A stretch of DNA of 41,531 nucleotides from Firmicutes bacterium ADurb.Bin146 (GTDB lineage Bacteria > Bacillota > Clostridia > DUPQ01). This document shows positions 35,417 to 41,531 of the stretch, one piece after another. The position numbers and the translations under genes were made by a program. Below the pieces are notes generated by a model. The model saw nothing but the letters and a program-made list of their open reading frames with translations, was not told the DNA's origin and made no database searches. The DNA lies in the NCBI GenBank assembly GCA_002070475.1, contig MWDI01000051.1, positions 1 through 41,531 on the forward strand, in the 5' to 3' direction. The stretch's first letter is position 1. Each line of letters opens with the position of its first letter.

Positions 35417-35430
35417 CGATATTAATATCG
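35417..35430. promoter_or_regulatory. 14-bp palindrome upstream of the AraC gene
   Basis: CGATATTAATATCG is a perfect 14-bp palindrome centred about 30 bases upstream of the AraC start codon. It may be an operator in the divergent control region. Nothing else recognisable fills this gap. Confidence 0.4.
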
Positions 35431-35589
35431 CATATGTTACACATTATATCATATTTCCGTTATTATTTAGGTATTTCCTGCCTATTTTGTTTAATGTAGG
35501 TTTTTTGTTAAAAATGCGGGATTTTCGATAATATCAAAGGAATTTTGTTGGTATACTGGTATTGTATCTACAAACAAGGAGGCTTATAT

Positions 35590-37182
35590 ATGTTAATACA
35601 TGATAAGAACCTAGGCCATATAAAACTACAGGATATACCTGTGCCTGATGGTGCGTACGATTTTTTCGGTACATACACATATTCAGGAAGGGTCCTTGTA
35701 TCATATCATTCAGTAAATGATCCTAAAGAAGAAGACTGGTATAACGTAATTACCATTAATGATGACGGCAGCGGATTAAGGGAGATATTTTCCGGGGTAA
35801 TCCCTAAAATTCCCGGAGCAAACGGAATAAGGTGGATGTGTTTTTCTGACAACAAAAGAATACTGCTTGGAGACTATGTCTTGGAATGCAGCCCTGATCT
35901 TGATAGATGTATCCATTCTGAACTTATACCAGTAAAGTATCCAGATGAGTTCAATAATGCACCTGGTATATTCTGCAGATGGTCTGAGATAATAATAGCT
36001 CCTGATAACTGCCATATGGCATGGACTACTCTTACTATGAACACAGCTGTAAATTATCTTGCAAAGCTAGTAAGGAATGAGAAGAATTACTCTTTAAAAG
36101 AGGTATGTGTTATAAGTTCTACAGAACTAGCAAAACCAGATCAGGATAATGAAGGATATTCGACACTTCTGCCTGTAAGAGGTGGCGAAGTAAAGCAGTT
36201 CATATGGGGAGGAAAAGCTTTGACAATGGTAGGTAACGGGGACAGTATAACAGAAAGCGTTGTCCAGCCATTAGAGAGCAATGAGATAATCCAGATAACT
36301 GATACGCCGGGATATGAAGAGACGACCATATTTTCACCTGATGAAAAAATGGGAGTAGTGATGTCTCCAAGATTTTCAACAAAAACAAATTGTGCGATTT
36401 TCGGACTAATTCCGCAACCTCATTCAATGATAACGAGAAGCAAGATGATCAATATACTGTACATGTACTGTGTGGCAGGAGTAAGAGCTTTTCGAAAGGG
36501 AAATGTCGGACCGGTGCTGATAGATATCGAGCGTTCCAAAAAAGAGGGAAGAAAATATGAAGGAGTGAATCTTAGTGATCCAGAAGGCAGATGGGTATAC
36601 TATTCTCCGATAAGCTGGCATCCTGACAGCACGAGAGCTATGTGGAATGAAAGGACTCGTATGACAGAAGGACCAACAAAGTGCCGTCTTCGTATGTGCC
36701 ATTTGCTAGACTATACATCAAAAGGAGCAGTACCTTCGTTTGTGACTCCTGACATGAAAGATATACCATATGCAAAATCCTTCTCTTTACCAAAAGACCA
36801 GAATATTGATGAAATATTACCGTTAATGATAAAAGGGAAAAATAGAGGCAGAGTAGTTAATAGTGTAGAAAAAGCAGAACAGCCTGTATATATATCTAAA
36901 TATGAAGACTTCAGTGATGATGGAAAAAGCATATACAACGGATATATATCAGTAAAAGCACCATCAAGTATATTTGCACCTGGAAAAACAATATTTGAAG
37001 CTGACCTTGAAGTAAAAGGAGTACATAACGGGGAAATGAAACTTCGTGCAGTATTCAACAGAGAAGGAGTACATGCACCAGCAATGCTCTCATTTAACCA
37101 GGGTGAAGATGGGAAAACAGAGAGCAGAGGGTATTCAACATATGATGGTGTTACTTTAAAGATAGAGGATATGGAAATTTAA
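35590..37182 (+). CDS. Cytoplasmic beta-propeller protein, PD40-like, unassigned
   Basis: The 530-residue protein has repeats with the PD40/TolB pattern: FSPDEKMGVVMS (248-259) and SWHPDSTRAMWNE (342-354) are the clearest. It probably forms a beta propeller with a C-terminal beta sandwich (about 445-530). No signal peptide is seen. Oligogalacturonate lyases of family PL22 have a similar propeller, but I cannot identify their histidine and manganese ligands here. The start is set at 35590, with CAAGGAGG just before it; an ATG 45 bases earlier lacks a site. It is followed after 21 bases by a sugar symporter, so it may process the imported sugar. Confidence 0.6.
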   Translation: MLIHDKNLGHIKLQDIPVPDGAYDFFGTYTYSGRVLVSYHSVNDPKEEDWYNVITINDDGSGLREIFSGVIPKIPGANGIRWMCFSDNKRILLGDYVLECSPDLDRCIHSELIPVKYPDEFNNAPGIFCRWSEIIIAPDNCHMAWTTLTMNTAVNYLAKLVRNEKNYSLKEVCVISSTELAKPDQDNEGYSTLLPVRGGEVKQFIWGGKALTMVGNGDSITESVVQPLESNEIIQITDTPGYEETTIFSPDEKMGVVMSPRFSTKTNCAIFGLIPQPHSMITRSKMINILYMYCVAGVRAFRKGNVGPVLIDIERSKKEGRKYEGVNLSDPEGRWVYYSPISWHPDSTRAMWNERTRMTEGPTKCRLRMCHLLDYTSKGAVPSFVTPDMKDIPYAKSFSLPKDQNIDEILPLMIKGKNRGRVVNSVEKAEQPVYISKYEDFSDDGKSIYNGYISVKAPSSIFAPGKTIFEADLEVKGVHNGEMKLRAVFNREGVHAPAMLSFNQGEDGKTESRGYSTYDGVTLKIEDMEI

Positions 37183-37203
37183 TAATAAATGGAGGGTAAA
37201 TCA

Positions 37204-38649
37204 ATGGGACGAGTAAAAAAGGTGTATCCGTATGATTTCAAGACGGGATTCGGAATTACCGCATCTTCTTCTATGAGTATAATAGCTGGTGCTTTCATTT
37301 CCAGTTATTTCCTCATATATCTCACAGACTATGCGGGTCTTGGGATAATTGGAGCGACAATTGCGCCGATAATTCTGGCAATAGGCAGAATCTTCGATGC
37401 GGTCAATGACCCTCTCCAGGGGTGGCTGATTGATGTAACGCCGAAAATGAAAATGGGTAAGTATAAGTTCTACATTCTCTTAAGTATCCTTATATCTGCA
37501 GCAGGTATAAGCGGGTTATACAGCATACCTGGTGCTATTAAGACAAATGTACCGCTTCTTTATGTGTGGATACTATTCTTTTATCTGCTCTTTGATCTTG
37601 GTGCCAGCCTTAATGCGAACTTCGCATTAATACAGACAATGGGAGCTAATGATGTAAGAAGGTCAAAACTCATGCTGTATCAGAGACTGCTCGCTGTATT
37701 CTTAGGTGCAGCATTCTCTTCTCTCTTAGTAATTGTTAATGCGATTAATTCAAGCATTAATAACTTTGGAAAAGCATTTTCCATCACAACAGTACTGTTT
37801 ATGGTTATTGCTCTTGTTATAAGCTTACCAGGTATTCTGATGGTCAAACAAGGTGATACCGATGTTTCAAAAGAAAAGGAAGAAAAAGTACGGATTAAAG
37901 ATGTATTGAAAGTATTCAAAAGTAACAAAGCATTTCTGGTTCATTTCTTCGGAGTACTTGTGCGTAATTTTGTTTATACTTTTATGACCGCAACGATGGC
38001 ATATTATACCAAATGGGCATACTGCGTTAATTTTGAAACAGGTGAAGTGGATAACGCGCGTCTTGGTACGATAACCATGGCTACAACTATAATAATGATG
38101 CTTCCTATGCTTGTTTCCGCTATAATATCACCAATGGTACTTAAGAAAATAGGATCCAATGTCAAAGTGCTTCATCTTGCTAACTGGCTGACCTTCGGAG
38201 TAGGCATACTTACATTTGTTTTGCAGCTTACAGGCGTTTTACAATTGAGTTTCATTATCTTTGCAATACTTATGGGCGTGCTTTCATTTGGAAACGGTCT
38301 ATGTTTCGTACCTACACAGGCTATGTGGATTGAATGTATTGATTACAATCAGGAAATGTCTGGAAAACCGATGGGCGGTACCATTAGCGCTTTGAGCAAC
38401 TTCATCGGTAAAGCACAGGCTGCTATCAGTACTTTAGTTGTAGGCTGGGTGCTACTGTTTATAGGTTATGAAGTAGATTCAACAACCGGCAATTATATTG
38501 GAGATGTAGCATCTATTCCTCCTATGTTAAATTGGTTTGTGTTTGTCTGCGCTATCCTTCCTGCTATATTCGCAATAGGTGCAGTATTTATATATTCAAG
38601 GTATCCTCTTAAAAACAAAAGAATAGAAGAAACAGCTAAAACAGAGTAA
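37204..38649 (+). CDS. GPH-family sugar:cation symporter (MFS)
   Basis: The 481-residue membrane protein has about twelve hydrophobic segments and family signatures: KTGFGITASSSMS at the start, the DAVNDPLQGWLID stretch (near 67-79) and KMKMGKYKFYILLS after helix 2. These are typical of the glycoside-pentoside-hexuronide:cation symporters. The start at 37204 follows a GGAGGG site; an ATG 15 bases earlier would include it. It lies after the propeller gene on the same transcript and ends at a strong terminator. Substrate is unknown; a glycoside, pentoside or hexuronide is expected. Confidence 0.88.
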   Translation: MGRVKKVYPYDFKTGFGITASSSMSIIAGAFISSYFLIYLTDYAGLGIIGATIAPIILAIGRIFDAVNDPLQGWLIDVTPKMKMGKYKFYILLSILISAAGISGLYSIPGAIKTNVPLLYVWILFFYLLFDLGASLNANFALIQTMGANDVRRSKLMLYQRLLAVFLGAAFSSLLVIVNAINSSINNFGKAFSITTVLFMVIALVISLPGILMVKQGDTDVSKEKEEKVRIKDVLKVFKSNKAFLVHFFGVLVRNFVYTFMTATMAYYTKWAYCVNFETGEVDNARLGTITMATTIIMMLPMLVSAIISPMVLKKIGSNVKVLHLANWLTFGVGILTFVLQLTGVLQLSFIIFAILMGVLSFGNGLCFVPTQAMWIECIDYNQEMSGKPMGGTISALSNFIGKAQAAISTLVVGWVLLFIGYEVDSTTGNYIGDVASIPPMLNWFVFVCAILPAIFAIGAVFIYSRYPLKNKRIEETAKTE

Positions 38650-38695
38650 AGTTTAAGAAAAATAAAGTGAATAGAAAAAATCAAATAGCTAAATC

Positions 38696-38732
38696 AAAAC
38701 GGTACGTATTCAATCGAATTACGTACCGTTTT
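38696..38732. terminator. Strong terminator after the symporter gene
   Basis: A perfect 13-bp stem (38696-38708 with 38720-38732), extendable inward by three pairs, has AAAA on the left and TTTT on the right. It serves the symporter transcript, and may also end the opposing ABC operon. Confidence 0.8.
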
Positions 38733-38753
38733 ATAATGAGGAAGTTATGATTG

Positions 38754-39566
38754 TTAATTACCGCATTCGATGGATATCTCGTTAAATATCTTAAGTAGAT
38801 CGGATATCTGATATGAATGCTTGTTTTTTCCTGCAGCATCAATCACGCATTGCCCGTCATGCATCATTATTATCCTGTTGCCGTAGTTGACAGCATATTT
38901 GAGATTATGAGTAACCATCAGGGTGGTTATCTTCTTTTCCTTTATAACATGGTCTGTAAGCTCCATTACGTTTTCTGACGATTTGGGATCAAGCGCTGCA
39001 GTGTGTTCATCAAGTATAAGCAGGTCTATAGGAGTCATAGTAGATATGAGCAAAGCTAAAGCCTGTCTCTGACCTCCGCTTAATGTTCCGACCTGCTGGT
39101 CAAGCTTATTCTCCAGCCCCAGCTTTAAAAGCTGAAGCTGCGAACAGTAGTAGTCCTTGCGTTTTTTATTGACTCCTGCTTTTAAACTGTAACCTATGTT
39201 TTTGTTATCAGCTAATGACATGTTCTCAAGGATAGTAAGCGTGGAACAGGTTCCTTTGGAGGGGTCCTGGAATACTCTTCCTATAAATTTAGCTCTTTGA
39301 TGTTCCTTAAGATTTGTTATATTCCTGTCTTTTAAATATATCTTACCTGTATCTGTTTCCATGTTTCCGCAGATAAGGTTTAAAAGAGTTGTCTTGCCGG
39401 AGCCGTTGCTTCCTACAACGGATACGAACTGGTTTTTTATAATATCCAGGCTGAAGCCTTTAAACAAGCTGACTTCATTTACTGAACCTTTGTTAAAGGT
39501 TTTATCGATATTCTTTATAGATACAAGGGTATCTGAAAAGTTATTAAAGTTTGTTTGGCTGGACAT
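38754..39566 (-). CDS. ABC transporter ATP-binding protein, TrpZ-like
   Basis: The 270-residue protein has Walker A GSNGSGKT (52-59), the LSGGQ signature near 164 and Walker B LLILDEH near 185, so it is an intact ABC ATPase. The FQDPSKGTCSTLTILENMSLAD stretch is typical of the ATPases paired with BPD_transp_2-type permeases and ABC_sub_bind lipoproteins. It is the last gene of a three-gene importer operon and its start overlaps the permease by 23 bases. In streptococci a homologous set is the tryptophan transporter TrpXYZ. The substrate here is inferred from that and the apparent T-box. Confidence 0.88.
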   Translation of the reverse strand: MSSQTNFNNFSDTLVSIKNIDKTFNKGSVNEVSLFKGFSLDIIKNQFVSVVGSNGSGKTTLLNLICGNMETDTGKIYLKDRNITNLKEHQRAKFIGRVFQDPSKGTCSTLTILENMSLADNKNIGYSLKAGVNKKRKDYYCSQLQLLKLGLENKLDQQVGTLSGGQRQALALLISTMTPIDLLILDEHTAALDPKSSENVMELTDHVIKEKKITTLMVTHNLKYAVNYGNRIIMMHDGQCVIDAAGKNKHSYQISDLLKIFNEISIECGN

Positions 39567-40458
39567 TCTGTTTCCTCCTTCCTTTTGAAAAGAAGTTGTT
39601 TGATACTAAAGCGACTGTGAATATGACAGCCATTAAAATTTTTAAGTAATTAGTCGGAAGCCCTAACTGCATTGCTGCCACTAAGCACATCTTGTATATA
39701 ATTGCACCTATTACTGCCATAGTTGTGGCTTTCATAAACTTTACTTTACTGAAGATGCTGGTTCCTATAATAACTGAGGCTAAAGATAATATAACCATTC
39801 CAGTTCCTGATGTTATATTCGCTGACTCGTTCTGCTGGCTTAGTATCGACCCAGCTAAAGCTGTACAGCCATTTCCGATTGCAAGGCCTATTATCTTCAT
39901 CATTCCGGGATTTCTTGACATTGATGTTACAAACTGCGGATTGTCTCCGGCTGCTCTTAACAAAAGGCCGGATTTTGTTTTGAGGTATAGGTCCATCAGT
40001 ATTTTAACAATAAGCATCATTAATCCTGCAATTATAAGTACTCTGTATTTCTGAACTGATTCTGGCAGTATCTGTACAAGTCCTGTGTTGAATATGGTGT
40101 TTTTGTTGTAGAAGGGGAGCACAGCGCTTCCTTTTGTTATTGCAAGATTTACAGACCACATAGCTGTCATAACCAAAATACCTGATAACAGGTCCGTTAT
40201 TTTCAACTTAACATTCAATATGCCTGTTATGCATCCAGCTAAACTTCCTGCAATAAATGCCACAATACATGCTAATAATGGGTCAGCTCCTGCTGTTATC
40301 ATAGAGGCGGTGACACACATCCCCAAAGGGAATGTGCCGTCAACCGACAGATCCGGAAAATCCATGACTTTGTAACTTATATATACACCCATAGCCATGA
40401 TTCCGTATATGAATCCTTCTTCGAATATGTTTGTCAGAATACCAATCAACACATCCAT
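39544..40458 (-). CDS. ABC transporter permease, TrpY-like
   Basis: The 304-residue protein has about eight or nine hydrophobic segments and the branched-chain-type permease (BPD_transp_2) features FPDLSVDGTFPLG near 33-45 and the cytoplasmic-loop region RAAGDNPQF near 167-175. It would form the membrane channel of the importer with the ATPase and lipoprotein on either side. It starts four bases after the substrate-binding gene, and its ribosome binding site (GTAGGAG) lies within that gene. Confidence 0.88.
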   Translation of the reverse strand: MDVLIGILTNIFEEGFIYGIMAMGVYISYKVMDFPDLSVDGTFPLGMCVTASMITAGADPLLACIVAFIAGSLAGCITGILNVKLKITDLLSGILVMTAMWSVNLAITKGSAVLPFYNKNTIFNTGLVQILPESVQKYRVLIIAGLMMLIVKILMDLYLKTKSGLLLRAAGDNPQFVTSMSRNPGMMKIIGLAIGNGCTALAGSILSQQNESANITSGTGMVILSLASVIIGTSIFSKVKFMKATTMAVIGAIIYKMCLVAAMQLGLPTNYLKILMAVIFTVALVSNNFFSKGRRKQNVQPNKL

Positions 40459-40462
40459 TAAA

Positions 40463-41443
40463 CTATTCTCCTACATCCTCTGCGTCGGCATATGCATCAG
40501 GCAGATTAATATTCAGTCTTTGTGCCACTTTTTTATTGTAAACAGGTTCGCTTGCAGATATCAGTGCGACTGGCATTTCTGATGCTTTTTCACCATCTAG
40601 TATTTTTGCTGCCATTCTACCTGTCTCACGTCCAAGCTCCACATAATCTATGCTTTCTGAAGCTATACATCCGTTTTTTACCTGTTCTACTTCAGAACCG
40701 AAAACCGGTATGTTTGCTGCATCAGCTGCATGTATAAGGGTAGAAAGGTTATTAACTACATTGTTGTCAGTAAAGTTGTTTATGCAGTCCACGCCTTTTG
40801 ATATTACAGTTGTAACTGCCGCTGCCACTTCTGATGCATTTGTAACGCCTACTTCAACTATTGTGAAGTTATACTGTTTGGCAAGTTCCTTGAACTGGGC
40901 AAGATGAGTTACTGAATTCGGTTCGCTTGTAGTGTAGATAATTCCGATTTTGGTAGCTTCAGGCAGGAATGCTCTTATCATCTGCATCTGTGCTTCTAAA
41001 GGAAGTACATCAGATGTTCCTGTTACATTGTAACCTGGTTTTTCATTTGACTGTACTATTCCTGCAGCGACTGCATCAGACACTGCTGAAAAGATAACCG
41101 GTATATCAGTATTCTTTGCTGCTCCATATGCGCTCATAGCTGAAGGAGTTGCAATTCCCAGTATCATGTCATATTTTGATGACACCATAGTGGAAGCAAT
41201 CAGGTCGGAGTTTGACATTTCTCCCATGGCATTTTGAAAGTCGATCTCAATATTCTTTCCGACTTCATAGCCGCCTTCTGCAAGTCCTTCAATAAACCCT
41301 GTATAACAGTTGTCCAGTGAAGGGTGTGGTGCGTATTGTATTACGCCGATTTTGATCATGTCGGTATTGTCTGTGCATGAGACAAGTGTGAAGATAAGTG
41401 CTACCGTTAAGACCAGTGCTAAAAATTTCTTTGTTGCTTTCAT
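40463..41443 (-). CDS. ABC transporter substrate-binding lipoprotein, TrpX-like
   Basis: The 326-residue protein has a lipoprotein signal peptide (basic MKATKK, then a hydrophobic run) with the lipobox LVSC, so the mature protein is lipid-anchored. The rest is the two-lobe periplasmic-binding fold of the ABC_sub_bind family (PF04392). IKIGVIQYAPHPSLDN follows the anchor, and QPVIFSAV-like and TDNNVV segments follow. The start is set at 41443, after GGAGGAAAG; an ATG 15 bases earlier lies before that site. It is the first gene of the importer operon and lies about 45 bases downstream of the apparent T-box terminator. Confidence 0.88.
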   Translation of the reverse strand: MKATKKFLALVLTVALIFTLVSCTDNTDMIKIGVIQYAPHPSLDNCYTGFIEGLAEGGYEVGKNIEIDFQNAMGEMSNSDLIASTMVSSKYDMILGIATPSAMSAYGAAKNTDIPVIFSAVSDAVAAGIVQSNEKPGYNVTGTSDVLPLEAQMQMIRAFLPEATKIGIIYTTSEPNSVTHLAQFKELAKQYNFTIVEVGVTNASEVAAAVTTVISKGVDCINNFTDNNVVNNLSTLIHAADAANIPVFGSEVEQVKNGCIASESIDYVELGRETGRMAAKILDGEKASEMPVALISASEPVYNKKVAQRLNINLPDAYADAEDVGE

Positions 41444-41484
41444 TTTTCTTTCCTCCAAATGTTTATTTTATCCCCAAAGAAAAC

Positions 41485-41531
41485 AAAAAATCCCTTGTTC
41501 CTATTGCTAGGGACAAGAGATTTATCACTCC
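41485..41531 (-). promoter_or_regulatory. 3' part of a probable T-box leader, cut by the window edge
   Basis: On the minus strand, GGAGTGATAAATCTCTTGTCC leads into a hairpin (41511-41523 with 41488-41501, near-perfect) followed by TTTTTT (41485-41490). The GAGTGATAAATCTCT...AGGGATTTTTT form is typical of clostridial T-box terminators, where it follows the GGTGGCACCGC box. That box would lie just beyond the right edge. It would control the ABC importer. The tRNA specificity cannot be read; tryptophan is the family precedent. Confidence 0.65.

Overview
The window reads as chromosomal DNA of a low-GC, strictly anaerobic Firmicute of clostridial type. The evidence is AT-rich genes with heavy AGA/AGG and ATA use, Shine-Dalgarno sites of the AGGAGG type, intrinsic terminators, two T-box leaders, a one-chain pyruvate:ferredoxin oxidoreductase, an Nfn-type electron-bifurcating transhydrogenase and the DapL route to meso-diaminopimelate. 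I cannot name the species. No rRNA, tRNA, CRISPR array, prophage or intact insertion sequence is visible.

Positions 1-16000 are mostly housekeeping. In order: the 3' end of an unrecognised gene; a YeiH-type membrane protein divergent from a LysR regulator; a minus-strand operon of two short chromate-transporter halves and a PrsW-like protease; dapF-dapL; a minus-strand operon nfnA-nfnB-prs; a minus-strand operon of a glycerophosphodiester phosphodiesterase and two membrane/envelope proteins; and nifJ.

Positions 16000-28000 form a carbohydrate-use region. It has a Nudix hydrolase with a GH2 beta-mannosidase-like enzyme, an unassigned TIM-barrel protein, a Gfo/Idh/MocA oxidoreductase, a sialidase-fold beta-propeller, a GH130 mannoside phosphorylase joined to a HAD phosphatase, an RsgA GTPase and a GH28-like beta-helix protein. 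GH2 plus GH130 plus HAD suggests breakdown of manno-oligosaccharides to mannose 1-phosphate and mannose. This is inference. The genes are split over both strands with separate promoters.

Two gaps over 300 bases are not empty. The gap 26097-26621 holds a minus-strand promoter, an interrupted 34-codon ORF and a terminator, then a plus-strand promoter with a strongly structured leader for the GH28-like gene. The gap 29051-29547 holds three 33-bp-spaced repeats, then a promoter and a methionine-type T-box for metS.

Positions 27719-41531 carry a DUF4143 ATPase, an unusual methionyl-tRNA synthetase, a small lipoprotein, an alpha/beta hydrolase with a polytopic membrane domain, and an AraC regulator divergent from a beta-propeller protein and a GPH-type sugar symporter. 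Last comes a minus-strand ABC importer of the TrpXYZ type, whose upstream DNA at the window edge looks like the terminator half of a second T-box. The most interesting unexplained pieces are the structured leader at 26471-26621, the interrupted small gene at 26200-26304, the 33-bp-spaced repeats at 29114-29191, and the MetRS with an insertion and an altered KMSKS loop.
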